A stretch of DNA of 9,181 nucleotides from Actinomycetes bacterium (GCA_023461115.1 JAEWOA010000181.1:1-9181); one strand, 5' to 3'; counted from the stretch's first letter, positions 1-6,107 are shown. Notes: a model not told the origin generated them from the letters alone. Translations and numbers: made by a program.

Positions 1-1653
1 GAGCGGGAGCGCGCGTCGGCGGAGTCGCTTGCCGAACGCGACGCGGCCCAGCGTCGGCTGGACGGCGATGCGCGCTCGCTCGCGCTCGCCGCGGACCGAC
101 TCGCCCTGCCGACGACGCGAGCCGCGCTTGCCGAGGTGCGTGAACAGATCGCGGACACGTCACGCGCGGTGGACTCGTTCGTCCTAGCCGACCGCGACGC
201 GTCGCGTGCTGCCGCCGCCGCCGAGGCCGCCGGCTCGCGGGCCGACGACGACGCGGCCCGGTCGGAGGAGCTCGCGGTCCGCGCCGACGCCGACCGAGCC
301 GAGGCCACAGCGCTCTACGCCAGGCTCGCCGAGCTCCAGGAACTTCTCGGCGCAGGCTACGAGCGGGCCGTGGCCCGGATGGGGCAGCTCGAAGCGGAGA
401 TCGACGCGCTGCAGGCCGAGCTTCCTCGTGCTGAGGCCGCGAGCGCGGAGGCGTCGAACATCGTGGCCAAGCTCGAGGAGCGGTCGGTCTCGGCCGAGGC
501 GGCCCACGAGGCCGCGAAGGTCCACCGCGCGACGGTGAGTGACGCCCTCGTCGCCGTCGCGCGGACCTCGCTGGCGCGGGACGCGGGCGTCGCCGTCGAC
601 CTCGGCGCCGAGGACCGCGTGCGTGCGGTGCTCGACGCGGCCCGCAGGATCGACCGGGACGTCCCCGAGCGCGCGAGCGACACGGTCGCCGGGACGCTCA
701 GCCGGCTGACCCAGACCCTGTACGACTCCGCTCCCCGGCTCGGTTCGCGAGCCCTGCTGAAGCTGGAGGAGGCCGACGGGTTCGTCGTCCCGACCGCCGA
801 CACCGCTGGGCGTCGCCTCGGCATGCAGGACCTGCTCGACGTCGTGGACGGCGAGCGCGTCCGTGCGGGCGACGAGATCACCGAGGCGGAGCGGGCGTTG
901 TTCGAGCAGGCGCTGACCGGCGACACGCGCCGCCACCTGTCCTCGACCATCCGCGACGCGCACGAGCTGGTGGACCGGATGAACGACCGTCTCGCGGCCG
1001 TTCGGACCGCGTCCGACGTCCGTGTCCGGCTGCGGTGGGAGGTGCGGGACGACGAGCGCGGGAGCCTGCGCCACGCGCAGTCCCTGCTGCTCAAGGACCC
1101 GGCACGGCTTGTCGAGGAGGAGCGGCAGGCGCTACACGACTTCTTCCGCGCGCGCATCGACCAGACCCACGCCGAGGATGTCGGCGGCAGCTGGGCGCAG
1201 CAGCTCGCCGCGGTCTTCGACTACACCGCCTGGCACCAGTTCAGGGTCGAGATGAACCGCGGCGACGACCAGGGCTGGCGCACGCTGACCCGGCAGGCGC
1301 ACGGGGTGCTGTCGGGAGGGGAGAAGGCGATCGCCCTGCACCTGCCGCTGTTCGCCGCTCTCGCCGCCCATTACGAGGCCACGCCGCTCGCGCCCCGGCT
1401 CATCCTGCTCGACGAGGTGTTCGTGGGGATCGACTCCGTCAACCGCGGGCAGATCTTCGCGCTCCTCCGGGAGCTCGACCTCGACCTCTTCCTGACGTCC
1501 GACCACGAGTGGGCGACCTACCCGGAGGTGCCGGGCATCGCGATCCACGCCCTAGCCGCCGGAACGGACGACGACGATGCCGTCACAACGACCCGGTTCG
1601 TGTGGACCGGGCACGAGCTGGTCGAGGACCCTGCGGAGACGTTGTTCGCATGA
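1..1653 (+). CDS. jetC: Wadjet SMC-like ATPase JetC (TIGR02680 family), 5'-truncated by window edge
   Basis: The reading frame is open from base 1, so the gene starts upstream; 550 residues of a family usually around 1300-1400 are present. About the first 190 visible residues are Ala/Arg/Glu/Asp-rich heptad-like coiled coil, the arm of an SMC-type molecule. The C-terminal ATPase head follows. It has an ABC signature LSGGEK at visible residues 437-442, Walker B LILLDE at 467-472, the D-loop region VGID at 475-478 and a switch histidine in LTSDHEW (H502). The Walker A half lies outside the window. In Wadjet, JetC with JetA and JetB forms a condensin-like motor that extrudes DNA loops and senses small circular plasmids in the cytoplasm. 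The stop codon overlaps the jetD start (ATGA), indicating translational coupling. The family call is firm; a generic RecN/SbcC-type ATPase is made unlikely by the adjacent JetD. Confidence 0.93.
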   Translation, partial: ERERASAESLAERDAAQRRLDGDARSLALAADRLALPTTRAALAEVREQIADTSRAVDSFVLADRDASRAAAAAEAAGSRADDDAARSEELAVRADADRAEATALYARLAELQELLGAGYERAVARMGQLEAEIDALQAELPRAEAASAEASNIVAKLEERSVSAEAAHEAAKVHRATVSDALVAVARTSLARDAGVAVDLGAEDRVRAVLDAARRIDRDVPERASDTVAGTLSRLTQTLYDSAPRLGSRALLKLEEADGFVVPTADTAGRRLGMQDLLDVVDGERVRAGDEITEAERALFEQALTGDTRRHLSSTIRDAHELVDRMNDRLAAVRTASDVRVRLRWEVRDDERGSLRHAQSLLLKDPARLVEEERQALHDFFRARIDQTHAEDVGGSWAQQLAAVFDYTAWHQFRVEMNRGDDQGWRTLTRQAHGVLSGGEKAIALHLPLFAALAAHYEATPLAPRLILLDEVFVGIDSVNRGQIFALLRELDLDLFLTSDHEWATYPEVPGIAIHALAAGTDDDDAVTTTRFVWTGHELVEDPAETLFA

Positions 1654-2843
1654 CCGGGATCGATCCGCTCCTGCGCGAGTGCCACCGGCGGCTGTCGACC
1701 GGCGCACCGGTGAGCAAGGTGCGTGTGGACGCCATGGACCGGGCGGAGCAGGACGCGATCGCCGACCTGTTCGGCCTCCCGACCCGGCCGGCTCCGGGGG
1801 TGTCCTTCGCCTTCGACGACGTCGAGCGCGCGGTACTCGAGCTCACCCGGCGGCCCCTGCGTGAGGTGCTCGAGGAGCGGTTCGGGCCGATCGGAGACGC
1901 ACGCGCGGCGCGGATGTCGGCAGCCGACGAGCGCGCGGCACTGTGGGCCTGGCTCATGGCGCACCCCGTGGTCCGCGACCATGAGCTGTTCGAGTGGGCG
2001 GCGGACGTACGGTCCACGGGCGTTCGTGGATCCGTCGAGGCGACCCGCGCGCTGCTCGAGCGCGCTTTGCAGGTGCTCGACGCGCTGCCGTCGCCCGGCG
2101 AGCCCATGCCGGTGTTCGCGGGACGAGTGCTCAACGACACGCACGCGCTGGACGCGGACTCGCCTTTGTCGGCCCTCGTGCTGCGGGCGCTGGGCCCGTC
2201 GGGCCGCGCAGCCGAACGACGGTCGACGTGGAGGTCCGTCGGCGTGCTCGACGACGACCTGTCCTCGACGGTGCTCGTCGCGGGCGTCGCCGCGACGGGT
2301 GACTCCGTCGCTGACCGGATCTGTCACGTGGGCGCCTCAGTGGGGCAGGCGGTCAGCCTCACGCTCGCTGCGATCCGCGTGGGTGTACCTGTACTGCCCG
2401 GCCCGCGTGACGTCTTCGTCGTGGAGAACCCGGCGATCCTGTCGATGGCGTGCACCGATCTCGGCCATCGGATCCCCCCGATGGTGTGCGTCTCGGGCTG
2501 GCCGTCCGGCGCGGCGATCGAGCTCCTGGTCGGTATCCGCTCGCAGGGGCACGCGCTGCAGTACCACGGGGACCTCGACGGCGAAGGCTTGCGGATCGCG
2601 GAGCACCTGCGCGCCGAGACCGGCGCACGACCGTGGCGAATGTCGACGGAGGACTACCTCGCTCGCGTGGCGCCGCGGGGCGCCCAGGTCGGGCGGGTGA
2701 CCGCGGCATCGTGGGACGGCATGCTCGGCGGCGCGATGCGTGAGCGCGGCGTGTCCGTTCTCGAGGAGACCGTGTGGGCGGATCTCCGAGGGGACCTCGA
2801 AGCGTCGTCCGAGAGCTGGCCGTCCGACACGGATGTGAGCTGA
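1650..2843 (+). CDS. jetD: Wadjet nuclease subunit JetD (TIGR02679; DUF3323 + DUF2399 Toprim-like)
   Basis: This 397-residue protein has the normal family length. The start ATG at 1650 overlaps the jetC stop by 4 bp; the frame stays open further upstream, but that part is only a shadow of jetC. Residues about 1-220 match the DUF3323-type N-terminal region. Residues about 250-397 are the DUF2399/Toprim-like part. They include a hydrophobic strand ending in the acidic VFVVENPAIL (E259), then VCVSGWPSGAA (279-289) and the DxD-type motif YHGDLDGEGLRIAE (D308, D310), followed by GARPWRMSTEDY. These are the metal-binding positions expected of a topoisomerase-VI/Toprim-like nuclease. In Wadjet, JetD cuts circular DNA that the JetABC motor has trapped. 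All expected acidic residues are present, so the protein looks intact. The DUF2397/2398/2399 set is the variety I recall as Wadjet type III, but the type number is uncertain. Confidence 0.93.
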   Translation: MTGIDPLLRECHRRLSTGAPVSKVRVDAMDRAEQDAIADLFGLPTRPAPGVSFAFDDVERAVLELTRRPLREVLEERFGPIGDARAARMSAADERAALWAWLMAHPVVRDHELFEWAADVRSTGVRGSVEATRALLERALQVLDALPSPGEPMPVFAGRVLNDTHALDADSPLSALVLRALGPSGRAAERRSTWRSVGVLDDDLSSTVLVAGVAATGDSVADRICHVGASVGQAVSLTLAAIRVGVPVLPGPRDVFVVENPAILSMACTDLGHRIPPMVCVSGWPSGAAIELLVGIRSQGHALQYHGDLDGEGLRIAEHLRAETGARPWRMSTEDYLARVAPRGAQVGRVTAASWDGMLGGAMRERGVSVLEETVWADLRGDLEASSESWPSDTDVS

Positions 2844-2858
2844 AGCCACGGCGCCTGC

Positions 2859-2901
2859 GCCACAGCGCACGCAGGTTCGATCGTAGCGAGAGCGCTGTGG
2901 C
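2859..2901. terminator. Inverted repeat between convergent jetD and the DUF4258 gene
   Basis: A perfect 10-bp inverted repeat (gccacagcgc at 2859-2868 and gcgctgtggc at 2892-2901) is separated by 23 nt. A second copy of the left arm with one mismatch (agccacggcgc, 2844-2854) could compete for the same right arm. It sits in the 65-bp gap between two convergent stop codons, where a bidirectional terminator is expected. There is no T-tract on either side, so termination is inferred from position only; a protein-binding dyad is an alternative. Confidence 0.4.
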
Positions 2902-2908
2902 TGAATCC

Positions 2909-3193
2909 TCATCGGGCCTTGCGGACCGCAAACTCCTGGTTGGTCCACTGCCCCTGGTGGCGCCACAGCACCGTGATGATCAACTGCTGCTCGGGGATCG
3001 TGACGACTGCGAGGTCGGCACGCTGGAACACGTGGCGGCCGGGGCCGTAGTCGAACGCCGAGTACGTGACTTCGGGTGCGGCAACCACTGCGAGGACCTC
3101 ACGGATCGGGACGGCCCTGAGCTGGGCCGCGGTGCGGGCGTGCGGGCACAGCCGCCAGCCGAGCGTGGTTCGGACATCGACCTCGCCGCCCAT
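2909..3193 (-). CDS. Small DUF4258-like protein, coupled to the upstream recombinase-like gene
   Basis: The product is 94 residues. The ATG at 3193-3191 shares one base with the stop of the upstream gene (TGATG), so translation is probably coupled; no strong separate ribosome site is visible. The layout resembles DUF4258 proteins: an early His-Ala-Arg (H18-R20), then a helix with REVLAVVAAPE (31-41), then strands including HVFQRADLAVVTI (54-66) and the closing LIITVLWR (71-78). A short basic tail NQEFAVRKAR follows. DUF4258 members are small alpha/beta proteins, many phage- or island-borne, with a fold compared to RelE/BrnT toxins, but no activity is established for this branch. It could be a toxin, a nucleic-acid-binding accessory, or neither. 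The family match is by motif reading only. Confidence 0.62.
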   Translation of the reverse strand: MGGEVDVRTTLGWRLCPHARTAAQLRAVPIREVLAVVAAPEVTYSAFDYGPGRHVFQRADLAVVTIPEQQLIITVLWRHQGQWTNQEFAVRKAR

Positions 3194-3927
3194 CAGCGAT
3201 CACCGGCCAGCGCTTCACGCAGCCGAGCGTGGTGCCACGCGCCCGGCACGCCACGGGAGTTCACGTAGCCGTAGGCCGTCAGGTAGTGCGCGATCCCAAC
3301 CCCGGGGATCCCCGCCCGGTGGAGGTCGGCGGCGACGGTCCGTGCGTGCGCGAAGTCGCGGGACTCGGCGGACGGCGACACCACCGACATCACCCCATCT
3401 TTGAGCGCGGCAACACTCGGTGCGCGCTCGTCAAGCATCGCCCGCAACGTCGCCTGGCTCTTCCCGCTACGCGGTGCGCCCACTTCGAGAAGCGGGTCTC
3501 GTCCCCGGCGTCCCAGGCGCCACAGCGGGAGCCGTGCGACCGGCGCGGTTGGTGCGTCGATCAAGCGGACACCGCTGTCGCCTCCGACGGCCCACGAGCG
3601 AGTGACCTCCAAGACCAGGTCGTGCTCCACGTCCGTCAGCGCATCCAGTCGGGGCACGACGATGCCCGCCATGTTCAGCATCACGGACTTCACTCGCCAG
3701 ACCATGAGCTCAGCCACTGCCGCGTCGAAGGGTTCGCTGTTGGATCCGACGATCGGGCCGAGGTAGACGTCGCCGCGAGTGACGACCGCGGCCTCCTCCG
3801 GTCGATGACCGTCGCGTCGGCCCACCCCGGACGCACCGAAGACGATGAGCGCACGCCGTGCGCCCTTCCGCGGTTCGACGATGGTCAGTGCGGGGGCCTC
3901 GTGCGGGACATCGGGTGCGGTACTCAT
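3193..3927 (-). CDS. Degenerate serine-recombinase-like protein of unknown function
   Basis: This 244-residue protein starts at the ATG at 3927. AAGGAGG at 3940-3934 lies 6 nt upstream, so the longer open frame reaching 4074 is rejected. Residues 25-34 (RALIVFGASG) line up with the start of serine recombinases (raviYvRvS), putting S33 at the nucleophile place, but the usual Arg two residues before is Gly. Residues 86-136 can be read against the resolvase core: MAGIVVPRLDALTDVEHDL resembles the segment with the LDRLSR motif, again lacking its Arg, and GVRLIDAPTAPVARL resembles the GvrlvS...t..G stretch. Residues 193-240 resemble the recombinase C-terminal helical domain (DLHRAGIPGVGIAHYL...GVPGAWHHARLREAL). 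A Walker-A-like GAPRSGKS at 150-157 has no Walker B partner. Likely inactive as a recombinase and perhaps DNA-binding. The resemblance is judged by eye; the gene itself is well supported by ribosome site, codon use and coupling to the DUF4258 gene. Confidence 0.6.
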   Translation of the reverse strand: MSTAPDVPHEAPALTIVEPRKGARRALIVFGASGVGRRDGHRPEEAAVVTRGDVYLGPIVGSNSEPFDAAVAELMVWRVKSVMLNMAGIVVPRLDALTDVEHDLVLEVTRSWAVGGDSGVRLIDAPTAPVARLPLWRLGRRGRDPLLEVGAPRSGKSQATLRAMLDERAPSVAALKDGVMSVVSPSAESRDFAHARTVAADLHRAGIPGVGIAHYLTAYGYVNSRGVPGAWHHARLREALAGDR

Positions 3928-3933
3928 GCGCGT

Positions 3934-3940
3934 CCTCCTT
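3934..3940 (-). promoter_or_regulatory. Strong ribosome binding site of the recombinase-like gene
   Basis: On the minus strand AAGGAGG is followed by 6 nt and ATG. It decides the start at 3927 rather than the in-frame ATGs at 4074 and 4065. Confidence 0.8.
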
Positions 3941-3947
3941 GGTCTGT

Positions 3948-3964
3948 GCCGGCGCCCTGCCGGC
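3948..3964 (-). promoter_or_regulatory. Leader hairpin just upstream of the ribosome binding site
   Basis: Two copies of the self-complementary gccggc (3948-3953 and 3959-3964) are separated by 5 nt and can form a 6-bp hairpin in the minus-strand leader, ending 7 nt before AAGGAGG. It could influence translation start of the recombinase-like gene. In such GC-rich DNA it may also be chance. Confidence 0.25.
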
Positions 3965-4187
3965 GAACGAAGGCTGTACCCGTGCGCCTCTCGCAACTTT
4001 TCCGCTCGACGTCTAGTGGAAGCAAGTAGTCGCGTGTAGAGGCTCGAATACTTCGCTAGAGCCATGACCTGCACAAACGTGGCGCTCCGCGTAGTCCGCG
4101 AGTGCGGGTGGAATCACGCGCAGGACTTGACAAGGAGCCGCCGGAGAAGAGGGCCTGCCCGCCCGGGCAGACTTCGGAGTCGTCCGG

Positions 4188-4598
4188 GTGGGGACCGGCC
4201 TCGAGTACCTGACCGACCCGGGTTCGGCGACTGACGACCACCGATGGTGGATCCCTCGCGTGTGCATCGCGATCGACCCCCGTCGACCCGAGCCCGCTGC
4301 CCGAACAATGAGACCGGTGGACCGTCCCCGGCGACAGTCCGCTCGGGTCGAACGGCGGCGCGGTCGTCCGTCACTCGCTGAAGCTCGAGTCGACGAGCAC
4401 CTGGCGCGGGCTCTCGCCGCCGACACAGTCCTGCGCATGGCCGCGACTTCCGGACCGTCCGCGACGACAGCGAGAGTGTCGGGGCCCGAATTGCCGGGTG
4501 CTGATTCGGCGGCGGGAGGGTGCAACCCCGCGACGGTCTTCGAGGAATCACGGCCCGGACCTGCGGGAGCGCGATTCCACGAAGACCCCACCACGTGA
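4188..4598 (+). CDS. Possible small gene or remnant, unrecognised
   Basis: A 136-codon frame starts at GTG with GGAG (4176-4179) 8 nt upstream, and ends 9 nt before a perfect 19-bp hairpin, an arrangement that looks like gene plus terminator. The frame is open back to 4131. The first ~35 residues (including GLEYLTDPGSATDDHRWWIP) read like a normal protein and use mostly G/C-ending codons. The rest becomes Arg/Pro/Ala-rich, with a third-position GC of about 71% by hand count, lower than expected for a real gene of this genome. I recognise no domain. It could be a decayed gene whose 5' part is still legible, a genuine orphan, or chance. Confidence 0.27.
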   Translation: MGTGLEYLTDPGSATDDHRWWIPRVCIAIDPRRPEPAARTMRPVDRPRRQSARVERRRGRPSLAEARVDEHLARALAADTVLRMAATSGPSATTARVSGPELPGADSAAGGCNPATVFEESRPGPAGARFHEDPTT

Positions 4599-4607
4599 CG
4601 CGTTGTC

Positions 4608-4649
4608 ACGCCCAGAGGGACGGTCCAGGAGGACCGTCCCTCTGGGCGT
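4608..4649. terminator. Perfect 19-bp-stem, 4-nt-loop hairpin (likely bidirectional terminator)
   Basis: Positions 4608-4626 (acgcccagagggacggtcc) are exactly complementary to 4631-4649, with loop agga at 4627-4630. It is the most stable hairpin I see in the window. It lies 9 nt after the stop of the weak plus-strand ORF and about 88 nt beyond the stop of the minus-strand OGG-like gene, so it can serve either or both. There is little T-run (ttgtcc), as is usual in high-GC actinobacteria. Confidence 0.75.
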
Positions 4650-4736
4650 TGTCCGCCTGGTTCGCCGCCCGTGACCGGGCCGCCGCTTCCAGCGCCCCGC
4701 CGCTCAGCCGCCACTCATCGCGCGTCGGCGGCCGGC

Positions 4737-5486
4737 TCAGCCGCGCTCTTGGCTGTCAGGCGTCAACGACCGCCCGTTTTGCTCGAACAAGATCCACTCG
4801 AGCCGCTGCGCGGCCTCGGGCCCGCCGCCCCACTCGTGGACCATCTCGACGTACGTGCGATACACGACCCAGAGGCTCGTCGTTCCAGCGACCGCCGTCA
4901 GACTCACCTCGAGGGGCGGCCTCGCGAGCGTGCGGCGGACGCGCGCGTCGAGGATGAGCGGCTGCCACTCGCGTCCGGGCTGAACGCCGGCGAAGGCGAA
5001 CCACTTGGTGAAGAAGGCCTCGCCAATGCCGATGCGCGCTCGCCAAGTGCGGTAGGCCGCCTCGATCTCGCGGGGGTCGTGTGACTCGCGCAGAAGGGTC
5101 GCCGTGGCGCGGAGGTTGGATAGCAGCTCGCTGTGCCCGAGCGCCTTGGCGGTGTTGAGCCGCCCGAACCGCGAGTGAAGACCGTTGCCCCACGCCTGGA
5201 CGAGCAGCCACACCGACAGCAGTTGGTTGTCGTCGTCGAGATCCGCGCCCGCGACCACCTGGGCGAGCCGGGCGCGATCCACCGCGTAGCGATCCGACCG
5301 CATCTCGGTGGTGGCGTCCGGCCGCTGCAGTGCGCTGCGGACGACGTCCTCGTCGACGACCTCCGCGAGCGCGGTCACCCAGACGTTGGGGTTGTACGAC
5401 TGTTCCCCCTGCTCCCGACCCTCGTAGTGGTCGATCAGGTCGGCAAGGCCGTCAGGTTTCGCATACATGCCCACGGTGCTCATCAT
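4737..5486 (-). CDS. OGG-fold (HhH) DNA glycosylase-like protein
   Basis: The product is 249 residues from the ATG at 5486. Frames from 5564 (275 aa) or 5468 (243 aa) are possible; none has a good ribosome site and the extra N-terminus from 5564 reads as non-coding, so the start is uncertain. It is mostly helical. The key part is residues 152-184: IGIGEAFFTKWFAFAG then PLILDARV. This matches the helix-hairpin-helix plus Lys...Asp layout of the 8-oxoguanine-glycosylase-fold proteins, with K161 and D180 at the candidate catalytic places. WLLVQAWGNG (93-102) is a further recognisable element. True glycosylases of this fold remove damaged bases, but most relatives of this branch are uncharacterised. 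It faces a divergent small gene across 95 bp. A neighbouring role in defence against modified DNA is speculation. Confidence 0.65.
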   Translation of the reverse strand: MMSTVGMYAKPDGLADLIDHYEGREQGEQSYNPNVWVTALAEVVDEDVVRSALQRPDATTEMRSDRYAVDRARLAQVVAGADLDDDNQLLSVWLLVQAWGNGLHSRFGRLNTAKALGHSELLSNLRATATLLRESHDPREIEAAYRTWRARIGIGEAFFTKWFAFAGVQPGREWQPLILDARVRRTLARPPLEVSLTAVAGTTSLWVVYRTYVEMVHEWGGGPEAAQRLEWILFEQNGRSLTPDSQERG

Positions 5487-5581
5487 GCACCGAGCCACTG
5501 ACAGCGAGGCGGGTGAAGCTCGAATAGGGACGAGGGCGACTGCGGTCTGGCTAGGCTTGAGCACGAGGTCGAGGAGGTCTC
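5487..5581. promoter_or_regulatory. Divergent promoter region
   Basis: These 95 bp separate the 5' ends of the minus-strand OGG-like gene and a plus-strand small gene, so promoters in both directions are expected. A possible plus-strand -10 is tAGGCT at 5552-5557, with no convincing -35. For the minus strand, TATTCG (5525-5520) is a weak candidate. No clear operator dyad is seen. Confidence 0.3.
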
Positions 5582-5761
5582 ATGCCGCAGCAGACGGACG
5601 CCGTGTGGGTCGATCCCCGCGAGCAGATCGAGTTCGGCGTGCTCTTGGCCAACGGCCGGCTCGCGGGCCGATCCTTCGCGTCGCGTGACGAGGCCGAGGC
5701 CTGGGCGCAGCCCGACGAGCAGGTCGTCGAGTACAACCTGGTCTGCGAGTGCGCCGTGTAG
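5582..5761 (+). CDS. 59-residue hypothetical protein ending in a CxC motif
   Basis: The frame from ATG 5582 to TAG 5761 has GAGGAGG at 5571-5577 directly upstream and strong G/C third-position use, so it is very probably real although short. The product begins MPQQTDAVWVDPREQIEFGV and carries an acidic middle (ASRDEAEAWAQPDEQ). It ends in VCECAV, with two cysteines (C55, C57) near the C-terminus. No membrane segment or signal peptide is visible. I do not recognise the family. The sequence looks like a small soluble beta/alpha protein with GRLAGRSFASRDEAEAW resembling the short strand-turn-helix of unrelated small actinobacterial proteins. The Cys pair could bind metal or form a disulfide, but that is inference. 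Confidence 0.65.
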   Translation: MPQQTDAVWVDPREQIEFGVLLANGRLAGRSFASRDEAEAWAQPDEQVVEYNLVCECAV

Positions 5762-5798
5762 CTGCCCACGGGCGGTGATCGAGCAGGGGCGGGCGGCC

Positions 5799-5987
5799 TC
5801 AGCCCCCGTAGAAGCTCTTGAGCAGTTCGAAGACGACGATGCCCGGCCAGATGATGGCTTTGGGGATCGCGAGGACGAAGAGCCAGAACGAGTCGGCCTG
5901 CTGGAAGTAGTACACGGCGGCCCCGACGAGGCCGATGCCGTAGACGGCGCCACCACCGGCGCCTCCCGCGCTGGATCCGCTGGCCAT
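5799..5987 (-). CDS. Small two-helix membrane protein, conserved hypothetical
   Basis: The product is 62 residues from ATG 5987, chosen because GAAGGAGG (6004-5997) precedes it by 9 nt; the open frame to 6143 is a non-coding extension. A Gly/Ala/Ser-rich N-terminus (MASGSSAGGAGGG) is followed by a hydrophobic segment AVYGIGLVGAAVYYF (about 14-28). A short polar break QQADS follows, then a second hydrophobic segment FWLFVLAIPKAIIWPGIVVFELL (about 34-56) and the tail KSFYGG. It should span the inner membrane twice. Similar short proteins with the pattern YGIG...YY...FW...KAI.WP...YE.LK are widespread in bacteria, with no known function. It is divergent from the SDR gene and may share its regulatory region. 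Confidence 0.8.
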   Translation of the reverse strand: MASGSSAGGAGGGAVYGIGLVGAAVYYFQQADSFWLFVLAIPKAIIWPGIVVFELLKSFYGG

Positions 5988-6107
5988 CGCACGAGCCTCC
6001 TTCGGTCGGTGGGACCACCGTTCACCTGCGGCGCGTGCGCGGTCAAGCGGACGTCCCGTCGCGCCGTGCGCCGGGCGCCAAGTCCACCCGTTCGGTACGT
6101 GGTGCTG

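Larger units (their letters stand above)
3928..4736. other. Roughly 800-bp stretch with no confidently called gene
   Basis: Base composition here is less extreme than in the flanking genes and no frame shows a sustained strong third-position GC bias. It holds the leader of the recombinase-like gene, a small dyad cgaa-tac-ttcg at 4045-4055 inside a wider ggctc...gagcc (4041-4063), a short hairpin ctgccc-gccc-gggcag at 4155-4170, one weak plus-strand ORF (4188-4598) and a perfect hairpin at 4608-4649. Long minus-strand frames here (for example 4013-4714) are Arg/Pro/Ser-rich and read like non-coding shadows. It may be decayed mobile-element sequence or a regulatory/RNA region. Confidence 0.5.

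Noticed and set aside
184..1074. Minus-strand frame of 296 codons opposite jetC
   Set aside because: Shadow of the coiled-coil coding sequence; no domain or ribosome site.
3229..4029. Plus-strand frame of 266 codons opposite the recombinase-like gene
   Set aside because: The minus strand has the ribosome site, the coupled downstream gene and better codon use; this frame is a shadow.
4041..4063. ggctcgaatacttcgctagagcc resembling a tRNA T-arm or a LexA/SOS box
   Set aside because: No acceptor, D or anticodon arms can be built around it, and it does not fit the actinobacterial TCGAAC-N4-GTTCGA SOS box; kept only as a small dyad.
4127..4132. Perfect TTGACA -35 box on the plus strand
   Set aside because: No -10-like hexamer lies 16-18 nt downstream (the DNA there is gagggcctgc-type), so no promoter is called.
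4013..4714. Minus-strand frame of 233 codons in the gene-poor stretch
   Set aside because: Low-complexity Arg/Ser/Pro/Ala composition, no ribosome site, and it runs through the 19-bp hairpin.
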